Shown piece after piece: positions 1 to 11,524 of a stretch of 64,000 nucleotides of DNA; the stretch's first letter is position 1; each line of letters begins with the position of its first letter. The DNA comes from Euphorbia lathyris (lineage: Eukaryota > Streptophyta > Magnoliopsida > Malpighiales > Euphorbiaceae). The notes beneath the pieces are model-generated. The model was not told the origin of the DNA and searched no databases. It was given only the letters and a program-made list of their open reading frames with translations. Made by a program: the position numbers and the translations under genes. Location of the stretch: contig NC_088916.1 in NCBI RefSeq assembly GCF_963576675.1, forward strand, positions 77,517,501-77,581,500, read 5' to 3'.

Positions 1-2706
1 TCAAAAGGGTTTGTGGAAGCAGAGAAACCCTTCTGCGAATGGATATCTAAGAACGGCTGGGAAGGACTATTCTCCATTCGCGAGGCTACCTATCCTGAAC
101 TGGTGAAGGAATTCTACACCAACCTGAAAGTAGCAAATGATGATAGGGATTACTTGGTCACTAAAGTCCAGGGAAAGGAGATTTTCATCAATCCTCCCTA
201 TCTGGCTAAGTTGTTGAAGCTGAAGAACAAAGGGACAAAACTTCGAACCACAAACGACCATGGTAAGATTAAATTCCCAACTGAATTTTGTAGACCCCCC
301 GGTTACGTAGGAGAAGTATCTAGTACTTGCATGGGTCGAGACCAAAAGATGGCCCATTACATCCTGACCAATTTTATCTTTCCAAAAGTCAACTGTGCCT
401 CCTCAGCAACGAATTTCGAGCAGTGCTTCATCTGGCACATGCTGACCTACAAGCCTCTGAACATGCCAGTCTTTCTCATTGGTGGATTTCTGCGAAGTTC
501 TGGTACGCTTAGGTTAGGATCCCTCATCACCAAAATCCTCAAGGATTATCAAGTCAGTTTGGTTGAAGAGATCGAAGTCTGGGGAACTGAGATCACTGTT
601 GGTATCCTGTTTGGTTTGGCTTTTGACCAACCAACAAAGTTGAAAAAGGGAAAGAAGGTAGGAGGTGAAGCTGAGGAAGATAAGGGTATGCTGACCAGGA
701 AGGGAAAGAAAGTGAAAAAGGCTGATGCTGACCGGAAACGAAAAGCAACCCAAACCAGCTCAAAAGATGTTGATGATGTTCCAAAGAAAATCCGGATTGT
801 CTCAAATGGAAAGAAAATTGATGCTGAGCAGGGTAAGTCAGCAGAGAAAAGAAAGAGGCAAGATGAGCCTGATGAACTGGAAAGTGAGGAAACCCCTCTG
901 AAGAAGAAGAAGAGAACTTCCGATCTGAGTCCAGTTGATGCTGTCCCTCTTAGCTTTGCAGTTCATGATGATTCCCACTTCATAAGAAGCCAAGAGATTG
1001 ACCTTGAGCAAATTCCTGCTGATCAAGAAGCAGAAGAACTAAGCAACAATGAAGGTCAGCATGATAATGACGAGGATGTTGAGCAACATCAAGAAGCTCA
1101 TACTGAGCAAGAACAAACAGGGAATATTGAGCAAGCTGAAAGTCCAGCTGTACAGAGTAAGACAGTTGATGCTAAGCTCACAGAGCAAGAAATGGTGATG
1201 GAAGGCCTCAACACTGATCTTGGGGTAGAGTCATCTCTTGATTCAATTCCTGCTGACCTTTCTCCTCCAAAGACCAAAAAGTTGAAAAGGCTTAAGAAGA
1301 AGGCCTACAAATCTCCAGTCATTGACCTCCTGGATGATTCGCCTCTGAGGGATCAAATCACTGACCTCGCGGATACTCAATTTAAGTTCTTCTCACAGCA
1401 TATTGAGTTCTTTACACAGGAAAAACAAGCCTCTGTTACTCATACTGAGCAACACGCCAAGACTTCAGAAAATCCAAAGCAAGCCGAGCAAGAACTCGAA
1501 GTCCTAGCTGCTCAAGGAGACAAGCAAGCTAAGGAAACTCCTGCTCAACCTAAGGTGCCTTTTTCTGCACCAAATCAAGTCCATGTTGAGCAGGTAAATA
1601 TCTCTGCAGATCCACCTCCTTCCCATCCCATTTCGCAGAATATTGAGCAGTCAGTTCCTGCTGCTAATCAAAATCAAAGTCCAGTTGCTGACCATACTGG
1701 CACTTCCACTCAAAGACAGCACCAATCACCTCCTCTATCTAGTGCTACTAGAATCCCGGCCACTGAGCTAAATCCTGGGGCACAATTTGCCTATCTTCAT
1801 GCAACTGAGTCTGGACGTCGCATCATTGACTCGGCTCAAAACCTTCTCCAGGATTTAAACACTTCTCATGCCGATGTTGCTAGGCCCGCAAATGCTGAAT
1901 CACAAGAATTCTCGTCTGTCACTCAGCTTCTCAATGAGATCAAAAATCTCAAAGATTTAGTAAGTCTCATGACCACGGTCCAAGCCCAGCAACCCAAGCA
2001 AGAATCCTTTGTCAAGCTGGCCGAACTACAATTGATGATGGTGAATCATATGAATTCACTTCAGGGACAAATCAACGCTCTACCTACAGTCAACATGGGC
2101 TATGCTACATCTACTGAGTTAAGTCACTATTTTACCCAGCTGACTTCCGAGCTGACTGGCACTCGCGAACTTCTCTCCTCAACTTCCTAGTGTTCAATGG
2201 ATGAAATTAGCGAAGCTGTCCGTCTTCTAAACCTGAGTAAAGAGGAAATGGAAACTGACTTGGTCAAAACCAATACTATCCTCCAAACTACTCAAAGCTT
2301 GTTTCGACATGTGCGTCACACAAACGCTCAGCGTGACATTTACGACAAGGCCGTACTTCGAATGTACCATCAATCTTATGCTCGGCTCACTGACGCAATG
2401 TCTTGGCTAACTAAATCACAGGAATACATACTCAGCATGATCAGCGCTTCTATTCGAGTCCTCGGTTCAGTTCTGGATGATGGAGTCCCAGTGCTTGATG
2501 GGTTATTTGAAAGCACGAAACGTCTAAAGGCATATTCGGTCAAGCTGACTCGTGATGCTCTCAATGACACCTTCATTGCTCCTCCGCCTGATGGTGGAAA
2601 AACGGGGGAGAAAGCACAAGCTGATGGAACTCAGCCAAAGGCAGGCGAAACCTCAGGCAGTAAGCAAAAGAGGAAAGACAAAGGCAAAGGGGTAGCTCAA
2701 GCTTAG
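1..2706 (+). pseudogene. Accessory ORF of copia element, copy A (envelope position)
   Basis: The reading frame is open from base 1 (start outside the window) to a TAG at 2188-2190, then continues in the same frame to the stop at 2704-2706. Copy B at 12018-14969 reads through the matching position with a Gln codon, so 2188 is a nonsense mutation, not a natural end. The N-terminal ~200 codons resemble the putative plant transposon protein domain (motif FYTNLKVANDDRDYLVTKVQGK). The middle is a charged Lys/Glu-rich low-complexity region full of AEQ, VEQ and TEQ. The C-terminal third looks coiled-coil and ends in a Lys-rich tail. It lies between pol and the 3' LTR, the place where Sireviruses carry an envelope-like gene. 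I see no signal peptide or membrane helix, so an envelope function is not supported. Confidence 0.75.
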
Positions 2707-3186
2707 TTTTAAGAAATTGACTTATGTATTTTTTGTATGCTGACCATTTATATCATCTTAAGCATCTTTTCATTCACATTGTTTCATTCATAAGTGATGC
2801 TTATTATTATACTATATGCTGATCTGTCTAAAATTTGAACAAACAAATAAATGCAAATTAAAAATATACTCAGTACACATTAACTCTGATACATCCACTC
2901 TGATGCCAAAACTATTCATGTATCAAACTGAGTAAACATTGAACTCTTCTGAAAGTTGACCTAGGTTCATCTGAATTAGATCTTCTATGATTGAACTAAG
3001 TCAGTATAAATATGTCTTCCCTAATTACTCAATTAAATCTTAGAAGGTTTAGAGTTAAGTTAAGACAATATATGCAACCCTTACGGGGGAGTAATTTCAG
3101 AAGAATAAAATGTAATTCAATCATGGGGAATTTCAATAATGAGTTCCATAAATTAAATATTTTGCCAACATAAAAATCGGGGAGTT
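2707..3186 (+). other. Untranslated 3' region with repeated polypurine tracts
   Basis: No gene. At least three G-rich purine blocks occur, near 3083 (acgggggagt), 3124 (catggggaat) and 3176-3186 (atcggggagtt). The last one directly precedes the LTR and is the likely functional PPT. Several PPT-like tracts before the 3' LTR are a described Sirevirus feature. The same three blocks recur before the second LTR, around 15396, 15437 and 15488. Confidence 0.6.
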
Positions 3187-3377
3187 TGTTGAAACACCTT
3201 TCCATAAGATTTTGATTTGACAAAATCATTTAAGTTTAATCCATGATTAAGAGACAATTAAATTTAAGTGCTTTGATTTAATTGTACTAATCCGTTTGTT
3301 CAATATTGAGTATAAACATAAATGCAAAAGGAAATAAAATTAAGACGAAACAAAGTCAGCATGAGAACACAACACAA

Positions 3378-3551
3378 GCTGAGTGAAGAGTAACTCAGCA
3401 CAGGAGAAGATAAGTCATCTTCAAAACAACAGCTTAAGAAAGAAGCTAATCAAAGAAGCTGAGTGGAACGAAACTCAGCATAAAAGAAGTCTGCTTCAGA
3501 ACTAGATCTTGCAGAACGAAGCTGACCATGAAAGCTGATTGAAAACTCAGC
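3378..3551 (+). repeat. Cluster of short inverted repeats in LTR (CTGAGT / ACTCAG)
   Basis: Three hairpin-forming pairs: GCTGAGT 3378-3384 with ACTCAGC 3393-3399; GCTGAGT 3458-3464 with ACTCAGC 3473-3479; GCTGATT 3534-3540 with ACTCAGC 3545-3551. Loops are 4 to 8 nt. The same cluster is kept in the second LTR (15683-15704, 15763-15784, 15845-15866). Palindrome islands in LTR U3 regions are known for Sireviruses; the role here is unknown. Confidence 0.75.
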
Positions 3552-3911
3552 ATAAGATTTGGTGACAATCAAAGACAATGAATATCGAAGTGAAGCTGAG
3601 TGATCTTCAGGACAGCATGAATGATCTGTTAGCTAAAAGACAAATCCGACAACTGTCTGCACTAATAATTGAAGCCTTGGAATTACGCAAAAGCCAAATT
3701 CCGAGATGCATGGGTCAACTGTTCTTTGCTATAAGACAAACTGCCGCAAGAAGACAAAGCCTGTAGGAAGAAGACAAGCCTGACATCTAAAGAAATCAGA
3801 AAACAAGATTGGCCTGCACATCTGAAGCTAACCAGAAGGTTGTCCCCCAAAAGAGCCGTTTTGGATTCAACAGACAAATCAAATTCAAATCATTTGATCC
3901 TCAAAGTACAA

Positions 3912-3919
3912 CTATAAAA
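3912..3919 (+). promoter_or_regulatory. TATA box of the LTR promoter
   Basis: CTATAAAAGG stands about 725 bp into the LTR. A Pol II TATA box is expected at the U3/R border of an LTR. This part is deleted in the second LTR. Confidence 0.6.
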
Positions 3920-4896
3920 GGACAAGCAATCCTCTTGGATCATCGCCGAATTACAGAATATACAAGAGAGAAAAATACAAGCTCAAAGCACTTAAAAAAA
4001 AACAAGAAAGAGATCTTACACCAACTTTCTATTCCTTGTGTAAATGCTAGATTGATTGTTTTGTAATCATCTAAAGTGTTCTTTAGCTGAAAAAGAGCAA
4101 ATTGTATCAATTGTGAATTGAGAGTGTTGTGCTGAGTATTTGGTTGTAAATACTCAGTGGTAGAGAAATCTAGGTGCTGGGTTGTAGCACTTAGTAGGAG
4201 TTGAGTAGACGATTAGAGGAAGGTACTCTTGCATATTCAACTGCCTTGTAACCGTTTTGTGCTCTACCTTTAAAGAGCTCAGTATTGAATTCTAAAAGCC
4301 CGGAGGAGTCTGGGGACTGGACGTAGGCGGAGAGGCCGAACCAGGATAAGTGATACTGAGTAATTTCTAACTCTCTTAAAATATATATATATGTGCATGT
4401 GTTGCTTGTTATATTTACTCAGCATATAAACCGTTTAAAGCTGACACTGAGTAAATTAGAGTGCTGAGTTGGAAGTTGACCACAAAAGTGTCAATTCTCA
4501 ACTCACGAGTGAAACAGTCTTAGTCAACATCTGACTAAAGCTGTCTTACACTAAGATCGGCCAAGCTGACCAAAGCTGAGTTAATAAACTCACCAAAATT
4601 ATCAAGTCAGCAAGATTAATTAGCGAAAAAGCTAAATTAGTTCCTAACCCCCCTGGAACTAATCACACGGGACCAACATGGACCTCCTAGCCAAATTAGC
4701 TAGAAAGCGATTAGTTGAGGGACTGCCCAAATTAAGATTTGAAAAAGATCAATTGTGTAATGCTTGTCAGCAAGGTAAACAAACGAAAAAGTCTTTTCAA
4801 AGTAAAAACATTGTCTCAACCAAAAGATCATTGGAATTACTACACTTGGACCTTTTCGGACCTATCCAGCCACTCAGCTTGGGCGGTAAGAAATTC

Positions 4897-5924
4897 TGAT
4901 GCGAACCCTCGAGGAACGGTGCCTCGAAAACCCAACAACTAGATTTGATCCCCAAGAAAGCTAACGAATCAGGGTTGGATAGAAAAGAATCTTTGTAAAA
5001 CGGAGTTGCAAAGACCCAATTCCAATCTCCAACAACCAAGAATAAAACCCGAATGATAAATTGAGACGGAAGAAAACCTCTGCAAAACGAAGTTGCAAAG
5101 ACCCAATCCTTAGTCTAACTAACAAGGATTCGATTCCAAATTGTTCAGTTGTAGTGCTCCAAAGAACACAAGAGAAACCCTCGCTTGAATCTCAAGAGAA
5201 GAAATTCTGAACTTTAATTTCAATGATAATCGATGTCTGCCGATTACAATCCAAGAGAAAGCTATAAATACCTAATTCTATTTAGCTATAGTCGGACGTA
5301 ATGGTCCTTACAAAAATAAGGAATAAAATAGGAAGCTAAGGGTATATTGGTAACTTACCTAATTATTAAATAAAACAAAACTAATTGTTGTTGGCATAGG
5401 AGTAATTAAAATGATAAAACCACGTTCCACTTCCATTTGTTGATAATTGGGCAGAAGCCAAAATCGTTTAAGTCGTGCCCACGTCAATTTCACGCCACTT
5501 TTGTTATGGAGAAACAGAGGCCAAAATCGTCTAAGCCATGCTCACGTCAATTTTCAGGTCATTTTGTTATGGAGAAACAGAGGCCAAAGTTGTCTAAGCC
5601 GTGCCCACGCCTTAGGAAAACTTCTGAAATTGTTGTTAAATCCTTAAGAACAAAGCCAATCAATCTCGAACATTCTCATGTGAACCCGAATGCTCTGATT
5701 GACCTCCGTATTCATATCCCATGCAACTTGAAAGAGATACGACGATTAATGGACCATTAATTTCAGAAACTCCGTTTTTATCCGCGATGTCCATCACTTG
5801 GACCATATATGTTTGAAGCTCCTCTTCAAACTGCTTGGCTCTTGCTCGGGTAATGGGTCCATCGGGAAGCTTTAATTGAGTGTTGTGAGATCCCAAGTTT
5901 GGACTCTGATTTCCATTCTCATCA
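4897..5924 (-). repeat. 3' LTR of CRM element (1028 bp)
   Basis: It starts TGATGCGAACCC on the plus strand and ends CATTCTCATCA, with TG...CA ends. It is longer than the 5' LTR because it keeps a ~153-bp stretch (about 5734-5886) lost from the other copy and carries a diverged 73-bp tandem duplication around 5501-5640. The pol reading frame continues into it and stops at 5660. Confidence 0.85.
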
Positions 5925-8212
5925 TTCCCTCCCTCCTCAAGAGGATTCGTCCACGAATCATTATCTGCATCATAGAAGGATAGATCAGAAACATTAAAAG
6001 TAGCATAAACATTATAATCACCAGGTAGGTCTATTTTGTAGGCATTATCATTCACTCGCTCCAAAACTCGAAATGGTCCATCGCCTCGAGGTTGGAGCTT
6101 ATTTTTACGGAGTCCAGGAAATCGCTCCTTTCGAAAATGCACCCACACTAAATCACCGGGAGCAAACACAACTCGTTTACGATGTCGATTCACTTTTGAA
6201 GCAACCCATCGATTCTTCTCTTCAATATGCTTGCGAACCTTCTCATGAATGGATTTCACTAACTCAGCCTTTTCAACGCCATCTGTACTAGACCTTGCAC
6301 CCACAGGTAAAGGTAACAAATCTATAGGAGTAAGAGGGTTAAGTCCATAAACAATCTCAAATGGAGAAAACAAAGTAGATGAATGAATGCTACGATTATA
6401 TGCAAATTCAACCATAGGCAAACACACTTCCCAACTCTTAAGATTTTTACCGACTACCGTACGCAATATTTGACCAAGGGTTCGATTAACGACCTCAGTC
6501 TGTCCATCCGTTTGGGGATGACAAGCAGTAGAGTATAAAAGCTTAGTACCCAGTCGACTCCATAAAACACGCCAAAAATGACTCAAAAACTTGGCATCTC
6601 GATCGGATACTATAGTCTTAGGGACTCCATGTAACTTAACAACCTCACGAAAGAAAAGATCGGCAACATTAGTAGCATCATCGGTTTTATGACAAGGAAT
6701 GAAATGTGCCATCTTACTAAACCTATCAACTACGACAAAGATAGAATCGCGACCTTTCTTTGTCCTAGGTAACCCTACAATAAAATCCATGGAAATATCT
6801 ACCCAGGGTTCCTTGGGTACAGATAATGGTGTGTAAAGACCTTGAGACAAAACCTTAGACTTGGCCCTTTTACAAGTGATGCACCTAGAACAAAACCTAT
6901 TGACATCCCTACGCATTTTTGGCCAAAAGAAATGTTCATGCAGAATATCTAAAGTTTTTCTAACCCCAAAATGCCCCATTAAACCACCACTGTGAGCTTC
7001 CCTAACAAGTAATTCTCTATATGAACATTGTGGGACACAAAGTCTATTCTCACGAAACAAAAATCCATCAAGTATATAGAACTTGTCCACAGCAGACTTA
7101 CCACACAAAGAGTAAATGTCACCAAAATCAACATCACCATGATACAACTCTTTAAGATGTTCAAATCCCAAGAGCTTGGTAGTTAATGAAGTTAAGAGAA
7201 CATACCTGCGTGATAGTGCATCAGCCACCACATTTTCCTTACCTTGCTTATACTGGATGGTATAAGGAAACGTCTCAATGAATTCCATCCACCGGGCATG
7301 CCGCCTGTTTAATTTCCCTTGCCCTTTGAGATGCTTCAGGGACTCATGATCAGAATGAATAACAAACTCTTTAGGAGAGAGGTAGTGTTGCTATGTCTCC
7401 AATGCCCGCACTAGAGCGTATAGCTCTTTGTCATATGTGGGGTAATTAAGTGCAGCCCCACTCAGCTTTTCACTAAAGAAAGCGATCGGTCGTTTATCCT
7501 GCATCAAAACAGCACCAATACCTATGCCGGAGGCATCACATTCAATCTCAAATGCTTTCTCAAAGTTAGCTAATGCAAGGACAAGAGCATAACATAATTT
7601 ATCTTTCAGAGTATTAAAAGCATTCTCCTGTGCTAACCCCTATGAAAATCCAACTGTTTTTTTAATCACCTCTGTGAGGGGAGCAACTAAAGTGCTAAAG
7701 TCCCTCACGAATCGTCTGTAAAATGATGCTAAGCCATGAAAGCTTCGGACCTCAGACACATTACTAGGTGCAGGCCAATCACGAATTGCTCTTACCTTTT
7801 CCTCATCTACTTCAATTCCCTTAGCAGTCACAATATAACCAAGAAAAACAATTCGATCCGTGCAAAAAGAACACTTAGACATGTTAGCATATAATTTTTC
7901 CTTTCTAAGCACATCAAAGACACTTTTCAAGTGACCTATATGCTCTTCTAATGACTTACTATACACTAATATGTCATCGAAGTAAACTACCACAAACTTG
8001 CCTATAAATGCATGCAACATATGATTCATTAAGCGCATAAAAGTTGATGGTACATTAGTTAGACCAAAAGGCATAACGAGCCATTCATACAAACCGTGTT
8101 TAGTTTTAAAAGCAGTTTTCCATTCATCCCCTTCTCTCATTCTAATCTAATGGTATCCGCTTTTTAAATCTATCTTACTAAACACTACAGCTCCATATAA
8201 TTCATCCAACAT
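5660..8212 (-). pseudogene. CRM gypsy pol: partial RT, RNase H, integrase
   Basis: Reads leftward from 8212. RT starts at its middle (MLDEL, FSKIDLKSGYH) and includes the catalytic YFDD ([12 protein letters not shown]). RNase H follows ([28 protein letters not shown]), then the integrase zinc finger (H...H, CSRCITC), a DDE core ([22 protein letters not shown]) and a C-terminal part with [14 protein letters not shown]. The integrase section 7288-5660 is a single open frame of about 540 codons. Stops: TAG for Gln in GYH*IRM near 8144, TAG for Trp near 7640 and again near 7393. The last ~85 codons lie inside the 3' LTR, a layout reported for part of the CRM clade. gag, protease and the RT start are deleted, so it could only move with help. 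Confidence 0.88.
5925..5938 (-). other. Polypurine tract of CRM element
   Basis: The minus strand reads GAGGAGGGAGGGAA directly before the LTR start TGATGAGAATGG. It lies inside the pol coding frame, because the LTR begins within the ORF. Confidence 0.7.
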
Positions 8213-8220
8213 ATCCCCTT

Positions 8221-8231
8221 CTCTGATACCA
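8221..8231 (-). other. Primer binding site (initiator tRNA-Met)
   Basis: The minus strand reads TGGTATCAGAG three bases after the LTR end CGCATCA. This is complementary to the 3' end of initiator tRNA-Met, the usual primer of plant LTR elements. RT coding begins only ~10 bp later, which shows the internal deletion. Confidence 0.85.
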
Positions 8232-8234
8232 AAC

Positions 8235-9045
8235 TGATGCGAACCCACGAGGAATGGTGCCCCGAAAACCTAACAACTAGATTTGATCCCCAAGAAAGCT
8301 AACGAATCAGGGTTGGATAGAAAAGAACCTTTGTAAAACAGAGTTGCAAAGACCCAATTCCAATCTCCAACAACCAAGAATAAAACCCGAATGATAAATT
8401 GAGACGGAAGAAAACCCCTGCAAAACGGAGTTGCAAAGACCCAATCCCTAGTCTAACTAACAAGGATTCGATTTCGAATTGTTCAGTTGTAGTGCCCCAA
8501 AGAACACAAGAGAAACCCTCACTTGAATCTCAAGAGAAGAAATCCTGAATTTAATTTCAATAAAAAACGTTGGCTGCCGATTACAATAAAAGAAAAGGCT
8601 ATAAATACCTAAGCTAGTAAATTAAATTGGACTTAATATGTCCTTACAAACCAAATAACACTAAACATTAAACCAAGGGCAAAAATGGAAGTTTAACTAA
8701 AGTAGGGAAGGTAAACAAAAACCTAATAATAATAAAGCACAAAGTGGGCCAACTAAGCCTTGCATTCCCGTCAATCCAAATTGTGTCCAGGAGCCAAAAT
8801 CTATTAAGCCGTGCCCACGTCAATTTCCAGGCCACTTTTGTTATGGAGAAACAGAGGCCAAAGTTGTCTAAGCCGTGCCCACGCCTTAGGAAAACTTCTG
8901 AAATTGTTGTTAAATCCTTGAGAACAAAGCCAGTCAATCTTGAACATTCTCATGTGAATCCGAATGCTCCAATTGACCTCCGTATTCACATTCCATGCAA
9001 TTTGAAAGAGATCCCAAGTTTGAACTCCGATTCCCATTTTCATCA
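8235..9045 (-). repeat. 5' LTR of CRM element (811 bp)
   Basis: Same TGATGCGAACCC start as the left LTR, and end CATTTTCATCA directly before the AATTC duplication. Relative to the 3' LTR it lacks ~153 bp between two GAGAT direct repeats (junction at 9008-9012). Confidence 0.85.
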
Positions 9046-11524
9046 AATTCTCCTTAGTCATTGTAGATGATTTCTCTCGGTATACTTAGATCATCTTGCT
9101 GAGTAGCAAGGATGAAACATTTGAGATGTTCACCACATTGATTAAAAAGCTTGAAAATGACAAAGACTTAAAAGTAGCTCATATTAGAAGCGACAACGGT
9201 GGAGAATTCAAAAACCAACAGTTTGACGAATTTTGTGAAGCTGGTGGTATTGACCACAATTTCTCTGCTCCTAGAACGCCTCAACAAAATGGGGTTGTTG
9301 AAAGGAAGAACAGAACAATTGTCGAAATTGTAAGGACAATGCTGAGTGAAAATAGGCTTCCAAAGTATTTCTAGGGTGAAGTTGTCCACACAGCATACTA
9401 CATACTCAATAGGGCTTTAGTTAGACCTATTCTTAAGAAAACCCCATACGAACTTTGGAAAGGACGAAAGCCCAACATTGGCTACTTTCGTGCCTTTGGG
9501 TGTAAATGTTTTATACTCAATACAAAAGATAACCTGGCAAAATTTGATGCTAAAGCTGACGAAGAGATCTTTTTAGGGTACTCAACTAACAGTAAAGCAT
9601 ATAGAGTATATAATAAACGAACTCAAGTTGTTGAAGAGTCTGTCCATATAGAGTTCGATGAAACTGACCCTGCAGGAAAGGCAACTCAGTCCGCCGAAGA
9701 TGAACCGAGCTCAGCTTCCGCTGACCAAACAGGAGCTACTGAGTCATCAGTACAAGGGCTGACCAAAGGTAAACATGAACCCGAAATTACCTTTGCTGAC
9801 CAATCTATTCCTGCAGATGTTGTAGAAACACCCATTCCAAATAACTCAACATTACCTAAAGAAATAAAAATTCCAAGGGGACATTCGGAGAAGTCCATTC
9901 TTGATGCCGCTGACAACAAGCTGATGACGAGAGATCAGCTTAGAAAGTATCTCGGCAATGTTGCATTCGTCTCTGTAAATGAGCCAAAGAACTTTGCTGA
10001 TGCTGAGCATGGTGAATATTGGATCAATGCTATGCAGGAAGAGCTTGATCAATTCACGAGAAATGAGGTATGGGATTTAGTGCCAAAACCTAGGAACCAG
10101 AAGACCATAGGAACTAAGTGGGTCTTTAGAAATAAACTAGATGAGCAAGGCAACGTAGTTAGAAACAAAGCCCGACTTGTAGCCCAAGGCTATAGTCAGC
10201 AAGAAGGCATTGACTATGGTGAAACCTTTGCACCCGTTGCTAGGTTAGAGGCTATACGAATATTGTGTGCATATGCTAGCTATATGAATTTTAAATTATA
10301 TCAAATGGATGTTAAAAGTGCTTTTCTTAATGACTTTATAAACGAAGAGGTATATGTTAGTCAGCCTCCAGGGTTTGAAGATCCAAAAATTTCCAAACCA
10401 CGTTTATAAACTCAAGAAGGCCCTGTATGGCCTAAAACAAGCACCACGTGCTTGGTATGAGAGGTTGACCAACTTCCTGCTGAACAGGAATTATGTCAGA
10501 GGCAAAGCTGACACAACCTTGTTCATTAAGAAAAAGGGTAAACATACCCTGCTTGCACAAATTTACGTAGACGATATAATCTTTGGTGCTACTGACGAAT
10601 CTCCGTGCAAAGAGTTTAGTAAACAGATGCAAACTGAGTTCGAGATGTCCATGATGGGTGAACTCAACTTCTTCCTTGGACTTCAAATCAAGCAAGGTAA
10701 GAACGACATCTTCATTAGTCAGTCCAAATACGCCAAAGAAATGCTAAAGAAGTTTGATATGGAGGATTGTAAACCCATATCAACCCCAATGGGTACTGAC
10801 ACTGTCCTATGCAAAGATGAGAAAGGTAAATCTGTAGATAGCAAGCTATATCGAGGTATGATTGGCTCTCTACTTTACCTTACCGCTAGTAGACCTGATA
10901 TTCAGTACTTAGTATGTTATTATGCAAGATATCAAGCTGACCCCAGGGAATCTCACCTTATAGCTGTAAAAAGAATCTTTAGATATTTGCAGAGCTCAGT
11001 TAATGCAGGTTTATGGTATCCAACCTCAAATGACTTCACACTCATTGGATACAGTGATGCTGACTATGGACGAGATAAGCTCAAGCGTAAAAGTACTTCA
11101 GGAGGATGTCACTTCCTTGGAAGTTGTGTGGTATCTTGGTTCAACAAGAAGCAGTCATCAGTTTCCCTGTCTACAACTGAAGCTGAGTACGTAGCTGCTG
11201 GAAGCTGTGTTGCACAAGTCCTATGGATTAAGCAACAGCTTGAGGATTATGGAGTCAAAACGGAAACAATTAAAGTCAAATGCGACAACAAAAGCGCCAT
11301 TGACCTATCTAAAAATCCAACACAGCAGGATGAAGCATGTCAGCATAAGGCATCACTTCATTAGAGATCATGTACTCAAGGGTGAGATCAAGCTGACATA
11401 CGTGCCAACAGATGATCAGCTTGCGGATATCTTCACCAAGCCTCTGGCTCGCGAGCAATTCAACATACTAAGGGAAGCTATCGGTATGACTAATCCTCTT
11501 CAAAAGAACTATGTGCTTAATTGA

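Larger units (their letters stand above)
1..4678 (+). mobile_element. Sirevirus-like Ty1/copia element, 3' portion
   Basis: This is the 3' end of a copia retrotransposon whose pol must lie left of the window. It shows an accessory ORF, several polypurine tracts, and a complete 3' LTR starting TGTTGAAACACC and ending GGGACCAACA. Assignment to the Sirevirus lineage rests on the second copy to the right, where the same accessory ORF follows a SIRE-type pol. The LTR is shared with the right-hand element, so the two form a recombinant tandem. The class is seen directly; the lineage is inferred from family knowledge. Confidence 0.8.
3187..4678 (+). repeat. LTR shared by two Sirevirus-like elements (1492 bp)
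   Basis: It begins TGTTGAAACACC after a PPT and ends GGGACCAACA, so it has the standard TG...CA ends. Both ends match the second LTR (15500-16237), which lacks about 760 internal bp. It contains a hairpin cluster (3378-3551), a TATA box at 3912-3919 and a CT/AG-rich leader. It is the 3' LTR of the left element and also stands in 5' position to the right-hand pol. Confidence 0.85.
4897..9045 (-). mobile_element. CRM-type Ty3/gypsy chromovirus, internally deleted, nested in copia integrase
   Basis: Element on the minus strand. 5' LTR 8235-9045, PBS 8221-8231, truncated pol 8212-5660, PPT 5925-5938, 3' LTR 4897-5924. Target duplication AATTC at 4892-4896 and 9046-9050. Removing 4897-9045 plus one AATTC restores the copia integrase frame. 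Integrase motifs ([25 protein letters not shown]) place it in the CRM clade, known for enrichment at centromeres. gag, protease and the RT N-terminus are absent. Confidence 0.9.
4679..11524 (+). pseudogene. Copia pol: integrase, reverse transcriptase, RNase H (interrupted, broken)
   Basis: The first piece (4679-4896) encodes the end of the GAG-pre-integrase zinc finger (CNACQQGKQ) and the start of the integrase core (LHLDLFGPI). After the CRM insertion the frame resumes exactly at 9046 with IVDDFSRY, then SDNGGEF and the PQQNGVVERKNR segment, giving the DDE core. RT follows from ~9990 ([49 protein letters not shown]), then RNase H ([18 protein letters not shown]) to the stop at 11522-11524. 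RT motifs fit the SIRE lineage. Lesions: TAG for Trp at 9087-9089 and 9372-9374, a frameshift near 10390 between PPGFED and [12 protein letters not shown], and another near 11335. PBS, gag and protease are missing, so it is dead. Confidence 0.85.
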
